Shown here: positions 1-12,959 of the stretch, in pieces
Layout: every line of letters begins with the position of its first letter
Position numbering within the stretch: position 1 is the stretch's first letter
DNA from: Andrena cerasifolii
Lineage: Eukaryota; Arthropoda; Insecta; Hymenoptera; Andrenidae
Assembly (NCBI RefSeq): GCF_050908995.1
Contig: NC_135121.1
Span: forward strand, 13,826,001-13,890,000
Direction of reading: 5' to 3'
Length of the DNA stretch: 64,000 nt
The notes under the pieces: generated by a model
Seen by the model: the letters and a program-made list of their open reading frames with translations, nothing else
What the model was told of the DNA's origin: nothing
Database searches by the model: none
Program-made: the position numbers and the translations under genes

Positions 1-1399
1 CAAACAAATTTTTTACACCTTCTTTCCGACGAGTAGCCTCTTAAATGAGCAGAAATTGGGACATTCGTCTTATCGCGGGAGGGAAACGGGAACGGTTCTG
101 CGGACGGGGCGCGACGTCCAATGCCGCTGTTAAACGAGAAATAAGAATTACCGCGGTTATCGTTCGCGGCGCGCCACCTGCGACGACGCGGCGGTGCAGC
201 GTGCAGCGACGCGCGATAACGCGGCTGTGCATTTTTCATTTCTGACTTCGTGGTAATGCGCGCTCTCTCGTGTTGCATTTTTAAGGGACTTGTGGGGAGA
301 TATGGGTCTGGGGGAAGATACTAGGAGAAACTGGGATAGGTACCTGAAGAGTTCAAGTGGAGGAATGGAAGTGAGCATTGTATGATCTGAAGTTGTATTC
401 CCAGGTGTTAGAATAGTAAGGAATGTCTGCCAATCAGGTTGTTCGGGAACGCTTATGGATTCCAGTAGGGATGAGAAGGTCGCGATCGGATGTAACTTCT
501 GTCGAGGCGATGGGATACAGTCGAAGGGTGCGGGCAATCTTTGCAAATCGTAGATCTTTGACCCTTGAAATCGTGGGTTACGCACCCTTCGACCTTTTAT
601 TTAAATTTCAGCCCCGCAGAGGACACCTTTGCCCTTTCACGAGGCATGGCTGACTAATTTACGGCTTCCTTTATGGTCGAGATCGCGATGGAATATCGCT
701 GAAACGGCGGCCGGGATCTGTGCAACGGTGATTTGTTCCAGGGGGGAGGAATCGAAGGAACAGATGTCTCGTAAAGTATCGGGAGGGAGTATAATCGGGA
801 TTTACGTGATACCTGCAAGTGCGCCTGAACTGTAATCGATGACATATGAGCGATTTCTCACGAGAACGACGTGGCTGCAACTATTCCTCGAAGAATAAAC
901 GGTTAAACATAGGGTGGGGGATTAAAATGGTTCAGAGAAACTGTCCATTCGCTTCCCTTTAACAACTGCGTTCACCTGCGACAAATTTCAAAAGAGCGAT
1001 ATCAAAAATATCGATATCCAGGGATCACTTCCTTCGTTTAAAGCCAGCGTGTATAGGGCGACTTCATCGAACGATATATGAGCCGTTTATTTTGAAAGTG
1101 GCGTAAGTCCATTTATGTTCGAATCGAGATATCGAAGGGTTTGCGTTGGATTAAATTTAAAAATATGGGTAACGGGTAACATATAGTAGTATAATGGTTT
1201 TGGGTTTCCAAGGGTGTCAAATTTATCATCCCAATTAGCATAATTAACATTATTTAAGAAATAATATTTTTGATGAAATTTCCCTTGAAATCAAAATAAA
1301 TGTATACACTTTTATGTTATAAAATCAAAAATGTATTCCACTTTTATTCTTTGTTAAGTAATTTTTACATTAAAATTAATATTGTTTTATTAATTATTA
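1..1399. other. No gene recognised
   Basis: GC-rich up to about 250, then mixed sequence and AT-rich from about 1140. Open frames on both strands overlap each other and look random. 1683-2433 is similar, GC-rich and without a supported gene. Confidence 0.5.
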
Positions 1400-1682
1400 T
1401 TCAGTCTTCTCTAGTTTTGGTATGCGGGAGTGATTTAAAATAATTATGGTGTGCAGGTGGTATATAATATAATAAATCCATTAAGTCCTTATATTTTAGA
1501 TTGTGATGGTACTTTATATTTTTATATTTTGTTACTATATTGTTTTTGTTTTGTATTGTCTCTTTTGTTCTGATTCTGGGTGTTAGTAACGATGTGTCTC
1601 TGCTCTGTGTCTCACATATTTTTCTTGTATTAATGGGTAATTCCCGTTCGTGTGAAATAAATAAATAAATAAATAAATAAAA
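1400..1682 (+). mobile_element. Probable 3' end of a non-LTR retroposon with (AATA)n tail
   Basis: A T-rich, non-coding stretch ends in TTCCCGTTCGTGTG followed by six to seven AATA units at about 1655-1682, the usual form of a 5'-truncated LINE or SINE 3' tail. No target duplication was confirmed. A minus-strand open frame here (1401-1817) is considered spurious. Confidence 0.4.
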
Positions 1683-2433
1683 TGACACGTGTAACTCGGA
1701 AAGAAGCATCCATATTGCGCATAGTCGGAGGCTCCTCGGAAAACTGCCCAAACTCGATCGCACCCAGCAATTACCCTTAGGAATTACAGTGGCCACCGCA
1801 AGAATCGCCCGAAGCAATCAGCAAAACTCATACTAGAAAGGGAAAACGGGGTAGCCCCGGCCACCCCCTCCGAACCCATTCGAAATCGACTGAAGCGTCC
1901 ATCTGCATCCAGGTCGCCAGCAAACAGACCAATTTATTCGAATAATCGCGAACGCCAGCTCCTTTCTCGCCCCTCAGCCCCCTCGGTGCCATTAATAGCG
2001 AGGATCGCCTCCCGGAATATCGATACCTGGCTGAGAATAACTGGCCGACTCGAGGCGCCCCTCGATCGTCGCGATTTAACCACCCCTCTCGACACGACAG
2101 CGACGTTAAGCCGCGCAATTGCACCGCGGAAACAGCAAGGCGAGAGAGGACGCGGGGGAGGGTGGCGTAGAAGAAGGAAAGAAGGAAAGAAATAAAGAAT
2201 AGGGGACGGAAGGGTGGCGAGCAAGCAGGCGAGGGAGCAAGGGAGCAAGCAAGGGACAGGGGGTCGGACGGTTTGTCGGTCACAGGGACTCTCCAGTCGT
2301 TTCGACCTTCTTTCCATGGCTCGGTGCAACGGCCAGCGGACGCGAAACCGCCGTAGATGGCGCTCACGCTAATCAGCGTGCATCCCCTTCTCGTCCATCG
2401 ACAACCTCGTCCCCGCGTTACAGGGACAGGGGA

Positions 2434-2456
2434 GGAGAGAGAGAGAGAGAGAGAGA
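2434..2456. repeat. (GA)n microsatellite
   Basis: About eleven GA units in a purine-rich segment just left of the first Transib-like element. Confidence 0.9.
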
Positions 2457-2534
2457 ATGACGACAGAGTCGCCCCGTTCGCGGAAGGAAGAGGGGCTGGC
2501 GTCGGGGAGTTGGAGAAAGGGGAGCAGACCGGCG

Positions 2535-3437
2535 CACAGTGGTACATAATGACATTTTTTGTTCAAATCACCCTAGCGGTCGTAATTTTTCAGAAAATTT
2601 GACGATTCTTTTTTTAAATTCTTCGCAATTAAATCCTCCATCGATCTGTCCGGTCGAAATTTTCAATTTCGTTGCTGATTTTTTTATATTTAGCGAATTA
2701 TACAGCACTTTTCGAAGATCAACATCTGTGGGCTTTTTTGGCCGCCTGTTCCGAATTTAAAGTCAGATTTAAAGTCAAATCTAATACTGTAGATCAAATT
2801 GTAAAATTTAAAATGGCGGATAGACAGTCGTATTTTGACAAATTGTTACGCATCTCATAAATGTGTACGTGATTTTGCATATTTAAGCCCATTCGTCTGT
2901 GTTCATACGAGTTCTTATAGTTGACTTTTCGGATTCAATATTGATGAGCAAGATTTTTAATGTTTGATCTTTTTAGAAAGCCATATTCACTTAACATTTT
3001 ATCTCAGTCGCCTTTAGGAATCCGATTTTATTATGCGCAATCTTGATTGAGAAGCAGAATTTGTGCTTCTGGAAGCAAATCTCTGATTTTTTGTTTATGT
3101 ACGTGCTTAAAAATATCAAACATTAAAAATCCTGCTCATCAATATTCAGTCAGAAAAGTCAACTATATTCGGCATATTGGATTCACCACCTTCAATTTCG
3201 AAAATCAGACTTTAAATTCGGAACAGGCGGCCAAACAAGCCTACAGATATTGATCTTCGAAAAGTGCTGTATAATCCGCTAAATATAAAAAAATCAGCAA
3301 CGAAATTCAATTTTTCGGCAGGACAGATCGAAGGAGAATTTAATTGCGAAGAAATTAAAAAAAAAATCGTCAAGTTTTCTGAAAAATTACGACCTGTAGG
3401 GTGATTTCAACAAAAAATGTCATTATGTACCACTGTG
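2535..3437. mobile_element. Transib-like non-autonomous inverted-repeat element, copy 1
   Basis: A 903-bp element with long terminal inverted repeats of about 230-260 bp: the left arm reads inward from 2535, the right arm is its reverse complement ending at 3437. Both termini start CACAGTGGTACATAATGAC. The element is flanked by a perfect 5-bp duplication CGGCG (2530-2534 and 3438-3442). CACAGTG is the exact consensus heptamer of RAG recombination signals, and 5-bp GC-rich duplications are the hallmark of Transib transposons. No transposase is encoded, so it is a MITE or foldback form. A second copy is at 63150-63801. Confidence 0.85.
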
Positions 3438-3442
3438 CGGCG

Positions 3443-6400
3443 GGGAAACGGGCGTGCGAAGAAGGGAAGGAAGGAAGCAACGACGAAGAGCGAGGATCAG
3501 CGAAGAGGGAACGGAAAAAGGGTCGCGGGGGCACGGGGGTGGACGAGCCTCCACGGGGGTGGGAGTTGTATCGACCGCGCCGCACTGCGGGGCTTTATCC
3601 CCTCCCGCGCAACCGTTCCACCAGCCACCACCACCAGCGACCAGTCTAGGGTCGGAGGAATATCCTCCATCCCCGTCCCACCCCGCAAGGTTTCCCTTTT
3701 TCCTCCTGTCCTTGCACACCTTCTACGATTTTCTTCTGGCACCCTCTTCCACGTCTCTTCCGTATCGTAATCCCTTCGTCCTTCGTTTCGTTTCGTGCTT
3801 CCATCCCTGTATCACCATGCCTGCCTTCTAACGCCACTTCTCTCCCTCGCTCCTCCAGGTTCCAGCAATTAGGCTGCACCCTTATCTCGCACACTCTTAT
3901 CCTTCACCTAGCGCATCCCGCCTTTTGCTTCTTCCCTCGTTCCCTCCAATTAGAAAGACGCGTCTCTCGTATCGCCTTTCTCGCCTGATCATTCTTTCTC
4001 GGGCTGCTCTCCTGACTCCTCGATTTTCGGGGGATTCTGTTCACCTTGTCGAGGACGTTGTCCCCCCTCGATCGGTAACACAGTTCCGTTGGCTACCGTG
4101 TACCAGGAAGCAACGGGAAGGGAATGGGTATTTTTCGCGCCCCCGATCCCGATTTCCCCGCACGGCCGTGTAATTCGAATTCCCGACGGCCTGATCGAAG
4201 TCCTCGGGGGAGGCAGGGCCGACGCATACGCCGAGAGGGCTGGCTGCATCGGGAATTCGTCGACGAGGATGGGCTCGTTACGTCGAGGGCTGTTCGCCCG
4301 GAGAGGCCACTCGATTAGTTGGAAAATGAAAATCGAGTGAACCGCACGCAACGCCTGGCGAATGACAAACTTTGTCCGAGGGGGTTGACACCGTTTATGC
4401 CTTGCCTCTAGCCCTGACCATATTGGGACTAAACTGCGAATTCAACCACCCGATTCAATGGAGAAGATCGACACAAATTTCCAGCAGAATTTCAATCCCA
4501 GATTACTATACAAATCTACCATTTCATTTGCACTGCCCCCCAGCAACCGAAAATGGAGGTAACAAAGAGGAAAATGATATTGGGAACATCGCATGAAACT
4601 GAATTAAATTAATGAATGCATAGCTGTGAGCATTGTAAGCGCGTGCACGTCGACGGACAAAAGAACCAGGAACGCCGATAGAATGAATAAAAAAATTAAA
4701 AAAAAGTAAAAGAAATTACGCCAACTACATGAAATCAAATAAATAAAAAAAAATAGAAGATAATAATAATTACAAAATAAAAAAAAGATGTGAGATCAAA
4801 ATGAGCTGCAAGTACTTGAAGGTGCTTACTCGTTATATTGGAAAAAAACATATATATATTTTTTGTGTAATTTTTTTTACTTTTTCAATTTTTTTTATGG
4901 TATATATACGTATATTTTTTTACTTTTTTAAAGTTTTACCATAAGAAACTTAATTTTTTTGTTTTTTTTTTAAGTTTTTTTATGGTGTATATCCATATAT
5001 ATAAGTAAATATATACCATAAAAGAATCGAAGAATCAATGTTACAACGATACATATTTGTTAAAGCACGCGGCATCTCAAATTTTGACAACTTATCTTAC
5101 TTGACACTCGCCAGGTTATAACATGACGGTAAGCTGCCAAAATTTGGAGTAGATTGCATAGTGAAGATAGCGATTGACGAACGAAACATGTGTTAGTTTC
5201 ATTTGGCTGAAGGTGCGCGTGCAACGCGTATACGTATTATACTGACGAAAAATTTCGTTGAAGGAAAATCCGAAGAAAAATCTTACCGTTTCCGACTGAT
5301 TCATGAGACGATATTACGATATCTCTGTCATGCGTGGACCGATTTAATTGAATTTGGTCTTATTCGAAAGCTTATATGCGGTTTACATAAGAAAAATGCC
5401 TTTAAATTTAGAAAATATTGCAGGCGTGATGAGATATTAATGAAATAAGTTTCAGGTTACGTTGGAATAGCCGTGCGACGAGTAAATGATAGCGGCAGCG
5501 ACAGTCGACATACACAGGGTGTCGGAACATGAACTCGGCGTCTCGACGCTGCCGCGTCTACTAGATAATCCAACCCCTTGAATTGGAGGCCTAGCTATGA
5601 TAATATCCGTAACACGATTTCTCGAGCATGCAACATTTAAAACCGCATCATTACTCTGCCTCTCGAGCAGCATTAAATAATGATTCCGAAAGAACGAGCT
5701 CACGGCGCCCCGATTACCCGAGAATTATTAAAGCAGGCCCGATGGTGGCTGGAAATCACGGCGCCACGTGCGCGATAAAAAATGCACGGGCTCGAATAGC
5801 GGAGCGGAGAAAAGAGCGAGGGAGCAGGAATTTGCATGTGACATTTTTTCCCCTCTCAAATCCGCTCCCTTTAAATTGCAGAGCAGCGAATAAAGTGGTT
5901 GGGCATCCATGCGTCTGTATCGATGAGGCGCTATATCGATCGGCGACGGTTGCGCGACCGTTGGAAACACGGGGGCAGAAAGTAAGCAGGGATTCTGGGG
6001 CCCTCGGGGTCGCTGCGCCCCACCAGTCCAAGGATTAAGTGAAAAATTTACGACGCGGCGAGATGCATTACACTCGTGGTGACACGGCGGATCAGCTGAT
6101 CCATTTAAGCCTCACCACGCGTGTCCACACACAGACACGGCGCCCACACGTTCCACGATCCAGCCATTCGATAATTCCAATTCGCCGATGCCGAAGGAAG
6201 TGTCGCGTAAAATGGACCAAAGGGTTCGAACAGTTTCGTCTCCTCGCTCCCTACATCAGAACTCCTCGATTCGCCTGAAGCACCCGAGGAAAGTGTCGAC
6301 CCGTGGGGCGAACCAATCCCGCGGATCCTCGACGAAGATGCTTTCGAAGGGGATTGAATTATTGTGTAAAACACGGGCGCCTCGGCGACGGGCAACAAAT

Positions 6401-8848
6401 TGCATCCCCCTTTCTGTCTGTTCGCGGACGGAGAATTAATTCCGCGGTAAAATTGCACAGCCACCGAACAAAGGTAATAGATGGCTGCTCATCGGGGGTG
6501 GAACAAATTTTTCCGCCCCTCCAGCGAACGTCCCGAGCTAGTCCCGCGGTTTTAACCATGAAGAATCGCCGACGATGTTCCTCCCCGAATAGGAGGAAGG
6601 CCGAGGGAGAATTGAATTCACGAGGCCCAGAGACCTCCGGGCTAATATTTGTGCCGCGCGATGGCAGGCAGTTTAAGGCGACGAGATGATGTCCATCGAT
6701 CCCGTTCCACCCTCGCTCTGCCGGGACACCTCGGCACCCCTTTCGCGCCAGCCGCCCCTCGCCGCGCGGGTTAATTCGTCGGATGTCACGGTGTTTCGCC
6801 GTGTTAAATATGGCGGCGAGCTGGCGCTCCGCCAGACGCACCCCTTGATCGTCACTTCCAAGTGTAATGTGAAACTGAGCCTCCTTTTTGGCAGGTATCT
6901 TAATTGGTCGAATGGGACCTTCTTTAGGGGCGTCGCTTTCCATTTATTGCGGTAAAAATGAAGCTTAGTTTGGGGCGAGATAAGATGATGGTGTTTGAAA
7001 GGGGATGGGTAGGTTATATCCACAAGAAGTCTTGGTATTTTGATGTGTAGATGAACTAGTAATCGAAAGGAAAATGTAAATTGGATATTACGTTCGGAAA
7101 TGAGTGTATTCGACGGTTGTTAGCTGCAGGATTGAAGTTCAGTTGCGATGTAGTTCGTTCAAAGGGAAGATTGATTTTTCCAGCGCAGCGACGTTTAGTA
7201 AAACGATAGGCGGCTCTGTAGAGCGTTGCTCGATTATGCTTTCACCTTCCCCTGTCCTTGTTTTCGACCATTCGATACGATGTGGACATTGGCGTGTCTA
7301 TTAGCGTTAGTTTTCAGGATCTCTTTGCGCTCCCCTTTATCCCCTGTTTCCCCTACCACGCACGTTCAATTATCTCGAGTTGCCGGCCAGCCTCGCGCTG
7401 CTCCGCTCGGGTGAATTTTAATTAAAATCACTTCGATGCTTTCCGGGAAATCGGATTCGCGGAACGGTTGCGAGAAATGAGCTGCTGGTTTTAAATGATG
7501 CTCGAATGACGTTGAATATTTCAGCAGCGGGACGTGAGACGTTCGAGTATCCAATGGGTCCTGTGAATTTAGAAATTCAAGATGGAGGACTCGGAAAGGG
7601 TGGTTCGCGAAGTGATCAGCTAAAGACACCGCGTCGAGGAGGGATCAACGTTTATAATCAGCGATCGCGTCTTCTAAGCCCGGACCACGATGCTGAGCAC
7701 GTCAGCTTACGTGCTTTCGACGGGGAATTTCATAGCGAGGCGCTTGAGAGGGCTGGTCCGCACAATTATCTCAAACCAAAGTCATCAGTCGAGAAAGGCT
7801 CAACGTTTACAGTCACGTTTATGGCGATTAAATCTCCTCGAACCTAAACACGTTGGCCTGTATACTGTCGGCCTAGAGTTTCAGAGTCAAATAGGTGGTC
7901 CGTAAAATTATCTCGGTCTAAAGAGACTAGTCGAAAAATCAAGAAGGAATGTACGTTCAATTATTAATTCTCTATTAACTTAAATCCTGTGGCATTCTCA
8001 AAAATCTAAGACTCTGCTGCGACTCTATCATCAAGTATTCGTCAACCTTGAATTTCACCACGAAACGTCGTCGAGGAAATGTGCGAATGTTCGCAATCGA
8101 CGATTAAATCCTATGGAACTGCGCACCACGTTTCGTACCTAATCAACAGAGCCAAGCAATTTGTTATGCGTTGTGGGAAAGCTTGTCTAGCCGGTGGCCA
8201 ACTCGCTGTCCAATGAAATTCCACGCAAGCCGGATGAATATTTAATCCCCCGGCGCGGGGAATTCTGCTTCCTCCGCCGGCTACCTCAGAAGTAAATATT
8301 GAATCTAACGCAATTTCATTTCCCGCCAAGGCAAGAGGCTTTATCTCCGTCGCCCATCCCTTTACTCTTCCTTGAAAGTTTCAGCAAGCCTGACTCGGGC
8401 GTCTTTCGTAGTCAGACAAAGGGAGGAGGAGTAAAAATGATACGTGGATATATTTCGTTAAGCGAGTGGGTGTTAAAATACCGATTGGAAAACGTATCGC
8501 GCATTCCAGGTGCGCAGTGATATTGTAAAAATAATAGGGGATGAAGCAGCCTCGACCCGTTGCGATATGTACCTCTCGAGCACACCAAAGTGTAAAATTT
8601 AGTGTCAAATTTAGGAACTGGTGGTATTAAACCTTGAAAGAAGATGAAGAATTCGTGATCCGTAGGATTCAAGACTAAAATTTAAACTATATTTTTTCCT
8701 GTTACAGAATAAATGATTTATGATCGATTGGCGACTGAATGCGGTGGGATGCGATTTATTAAATCTCTTAGAAACAAATTAAGTCTGCAATATATTGGAA
8801 TACTATTTCTGTAAGATTCTAAAGTATGTACGGAACATTACCAACAAG
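3443..8848. other. No gene recognised; CpG-rich DNA with an AT-rich block
   Basis: 3443-4660 and 5450-7450 are GC-rich with many short open frames that show no family similarity. 4660-5030 is low-complexity A/T with long T runs and TATATA tracts. No spliced gene could be supported. Conserved regulatory DNA or introns of a large gene remain possible. Confidence 0.5.
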
Positions 8849-8850
8849 TA

Positions 8851-9221
8851 GGGGAGACCGGGGTAAAGTGGGCCTCGGGGTAAAACGAGCTTTCTTAATT
8901 TGTTCTTTAAAAATAGAATATATTTACAAATTTGGGTGACGTAATAAATTTAGGTAATATAACAATGATAATTATGCACATTCAGATATCGAAAAATGTA
9001 TTTTCATTTAAAAACTTAAAAATTAATTTTTAGAGACTTCCGATTGGTTTTCTTTTCAATTTAGTTTTTTGGATAAAGTTTATTTTAAGCATTGCTATTC
9101 GTCATTTATCAATAGTAATGTTTAAATTATATTATAACTCTATTTTCACACATTTGTATTGAAAGGGAAAATTTTTATTGGACTTCAAACTTTTTTCGTC
9201 TCACTTTGCCCCGGTCGCCCC
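8851..9221. mobile_element. MITE with TA target duplication
   Basis: Inverted termini GGGGAGACCGGGGTAAAGTG (left) and the complement of GGGGCGACCGGGGCAAAGTG (right), flanked by TA at 8849-8850 and 9222-9223. The interior is AT-rich and non-coding. A TA duplication suggests a Tc1/mariner-type mobilising transposase; this is inferred from the TSD only. Confidence 0.7.
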
Positions 9222-10492
9222 TACCGCTCTGTAATAATTAGTGAAGCACGCATTCCGGTCTCAAATTGCTCGCAGTATCTCTCCAACAAAATACGCACCT
9301 AACTTCCTGCCTAGACTCCCATCGAAAGACTTCCCCGTGCGAAAGCCTCATTCCCCATTCCTCCGCATTTCCTTTGCCCACAAGTCTTACTTCGGCAACT
9401 CAGCCGATATTATCGAGAAACGCATGGGGGGAAAGAAATTACCAGCAGCGAATTCCGTGAATTTTCCTCCCCTATCTAACTACCCTGCAAGTTTTTAACA
9501 AACCGCGGCCTTCGCGGGAGTTTCCCTTAAGGAAATCCATAATCCGATTCCGCTCCAACTTCGAGCATCTTCCACCGCTAACCTGGTTATCCCTATAGGC
9601 TGACTGGAGCTCGCAACTTCAGGCACACTCGAAACAGCCAATTTAACCACCATAGGTAACCCTGTTTCGCTAAACTCTACCATCCATCCATTCTATAACC
9701 CTCGTTCATCTACATACACTGCTGATCGAAAGAAACTTTAAACCCCATATTTCTACGTGCCTGCGTAATTTGATTTGTATTCTGGCAGCCCCACAGTTTA
9801 TGGGATATGAATTGAAAGATATGATCCCTTCTAATGGAACCATTCACGATTTTAACTGTCTTTTCGCCAGAACCGTGGGCTAGAGCGATTAATTTCGTTG
9901 GTGTCGAGCTATGGACGTTGATACGAGGAATTTTAACGACCCTTGGGCTACAATCGAATTAGCAGAGCCAACTGTCTGGCACGAATCGATTCAACGGCCG
10001 CAGAATGCGTACGCGCGATAAACATGCACGCCGCGAAATGATACGGCTTCTCGTGTCTCGTGTGACACTGCACGACGACAGGCCGCGAAAAATGCATTCG
10101 CAGAGGGAAATCGCCTCGCCAGGCTCGCCGCAGAATATCCCAGACGGCTACGCCCCTGGCCGAGGGGCCTCTCGGTTCAATTACGGGTACACGTCTAATT
10201 AATTCGTGGCACATTGTACCGCCGTGGCCGCTATTATCGTTATTATACCTAGCGAGCTAGCACACATACTCGCGCTGGGCTATCAGATATCACGTGGGAG
10301 TGAATTCTGGCGGGATGCGCGCTGGCAACTTTTCTTTGCGTGTTCTCTTCTGGAAAATGCTAGCTAGATGAGCCCTGCTTTGGAATTGTGAGGCTCGCGT
10401 GCAAGAAACCAGCGGTTCTGATATTCCACTGGTCCTTAGAATAGTCCAACTTTGCCGATTATGAAACGCATCTCTCAGAAATAGGGCTTTAG

Positions 10493-10785
10493 TTTGAACA
10501 TTTTAATTGTTAAAGAAAAATAGCTTTATTTCTATTGGGTATATTTTATTTCTTGTCACTGTTTTACAATGTTTTTTAATGGCTTATTTAATACTGAGTA
10601 GTATAATAATTAATATTATTTTAAATCTACTGTAGCTTTTCTTTTTTTAGATCTAAAACGGAACTATGGGTTGGTAATTTTTTTACAAAATAAAGATCCC
10701 ACGAAATTATGAGATCCATACTATGTTTAACTAATTTTTTTTGTCACGTTAGGGGTGGCAGCTTTCTGCATAACTAGGTCCATTT
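10493..10785. repeat. Dispersed repeat B, copy 1 (intact)
   Basis: About 290 bp starting TTTTAATTGTTAAAGAAAAA and ending near CTGCATAACTAGGTCC recur at 28052-28975 in the same orientation. AT-rich, non-coding, no clear terminal inverted repeat. Class unknown. Confidence 0.6.
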
Positions 10786-11011
10786 GATACGTAACGAAGA
10801 TTAGAACATAACTTTTGTTTATGGTAATTGGTATATATCGGTGATTGATTACAGTTAGCTTCCCAATTTCGAGTGAGTCAAGTAATTGAAGCTGATATCA
10901 AGGGAGTGAAACACAGAGCAGTAGGCACGCGTTCGCGACGATTGTTGGTGAAAAAGCCGCTCGTATTTGACGGTGAAAATATAGCGGAGTAGTTGAAAAC
11001 GAGCAGCTTAA

Positions 11012-11685
11012 GGGGTCAGTTGTGACGGTTTGAAAAATTAAGCTATTTTCCAAGATTTGTTTCTCCGTAGATTCAACATATAATGCAATAAATCTTTTTG
11101 GTATTTATTAAGCTACTCTTATATTATACAAAAAAAAATTAGAAGAATTTTTTTAAATTGTTTTAAAACTTTAAACGCGATTATCTCAAAGCAACATTTT
11201 TTCAACTGGTGCAGGTGATTGCAAAAAAACAATTTGACCAATCAGTCTGAAATTGTTACATGTTATTCAGCACATCAGTGGCTGGGACCACGAACCCCTT
11301 TTTTCAAAATGATTGAAAAAATCACCGTATTGCGACACTTAAACTTCAAACCTCCGCTATTTTGTTAATTTTTTATCAGTAAAAATAATCCTGGTTCCGG
11401 CGGTAACCACACTCATAACAATTACAACACACTTTGAATTTTTTGTTTGAAATGCGTCGTTCTCAGAATCGCCTGCACCAGCACTACATCGTTTTCTCAA
11501 GGCGCTCACATTTCAGTGCGATATATATTTAAAACAAAGAGTTAAAAATTTTAAATAATTTTTTTATACTGTCAATAAGCGTATTAATAAGTAGACAAAA
11601 CATTATTTACGTTGGACATTCCGTTTACTAAAAAATAAATCCTAAAAAATGACAATTTTTCACGACTTCACAGTGGACTGACCCC
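11012..11685. mobile_element. TTAA-flanked inverted-repeat element (piggyBac-type MITE)
   Basis: Short terminal inverted repeats GGGGTCAGT at both ends are immediately flanked by TTAA (11008-11011 and 11686-11689), the obligatory piggyBac target. The 674-bp interior is AT-rich with no reading frame of note. TIR similarity beyond the first 9 bp is weak. Confidence 0.6.
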
Positions 11686-12959
11686 TTAAAGTTGCGGATT
11701 CGGCCGCGTTAGATGAAGGCAGCAGGGCTGATCGACGCGGCGGTCTACGGCGTTCCACTTTAGGCTATCGTGCATCCTTCAATGGGATGAATGGGAAGAG
11801 AGCGAGAGGAGAGATACGCACTCCTTACGACCCTAAGCGTGGCTCGCGTGTTTACTTTCCCGCGTTGTTTTCGCGCTCATTGTCCTCGCCGCACGAAACC
11901 TGTTTACTCTATCGCCCGGCTCATGTCGTCGACTTCTGGTATTTGGCTGGCCACGCATGTCGAGCGAGTGGAACAGAAATAGGGAAGTGGGTCGCGATCC
12001 AGGGGACAAACGAAGCAGGTTTCGATTGTCTGAGCAAAGTGGTTGGAAAAACCGTGGGAACAGAAGGCGCTGGGCCTTGCCATGAGTGGGTTAGGTTTGA
12101 GCGAAAAGTCCGGCGGGTAAAAAGTCCCGAATTCAAAATCTATGTGAAAGGCAAGAAGAAACGGAGGTGAGCACAGAGGCGCCAGTCGCTCCTGGACGTT
12201 CCTGCGAATTACACGACGCCTTCGTTATTTTTTGTATTTAAAACTAAAAGAAATACGTCATCTTTATTGTTTTATGCGAAGTAAACCACAGTTGAAAACC
12301 GTATCAGCCAAATACGTGAAGATTGTATGTTCCTTTAGTAATGTGAGCATGATATTGTTTATTGCTGACTGATAAATATATATTTTATTATTTGTTTTCA
12401 TAACAAGATGGCCAAAGTATAAAGAAATGATGCCAAAATGTAAAAACAGGGTTTTTGTTTTAGTTGAGCAATTTTTTTTAGTTTTTAGTTCAAAGAGCAG
12501 ATTTATATTTTTATTTTTTGTTAAAGAAGTCATACTTTCCTTTCAATATTGTATACCAAAAAGAATTGGTTTAATAAATATTTGTTGATTTGAAAAGAGT
12601 TTTTTAATTATTTAGTATAATATTACACGAAAAGACATTAGGGACTTTTTGCCCCGTGCGTGATTTTGCATTGACAAACATTTTGTGGTATAATTTATCA
12701 GAAAATAACAGTATCAACAAACGAACTTCGTAAACATAGAGCATAATAGTTATAGTTTCTACAAAATAACGCAGATATCTCTAGATTGTTAGTACTAAAT
12801 TTTACATAGGTTTATACGAAAAACGGGACTATTGGCCCCACCCTACGCTATCGCTACTCATTCCGTTTCCATTGTTCCCATTGAAAAGTGCACGGAACTA
12901 CTTAGGAGAAGTGCGATAGAAGGCCGCAGAATGTAGATGTTCAGTAGTGATTCTGTCAC

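Noticed and set aside
1120..1135. GTTCGAATC, resembling a tRNA B box
   Set aside because: No A box or foldable acceptor stem nearby; single motif only.
6359..6943. A 194-codon minus-strand frame
   Set aside because: Overlaps open frames on the other strand and shows no recognisable motif; GC-rich background.
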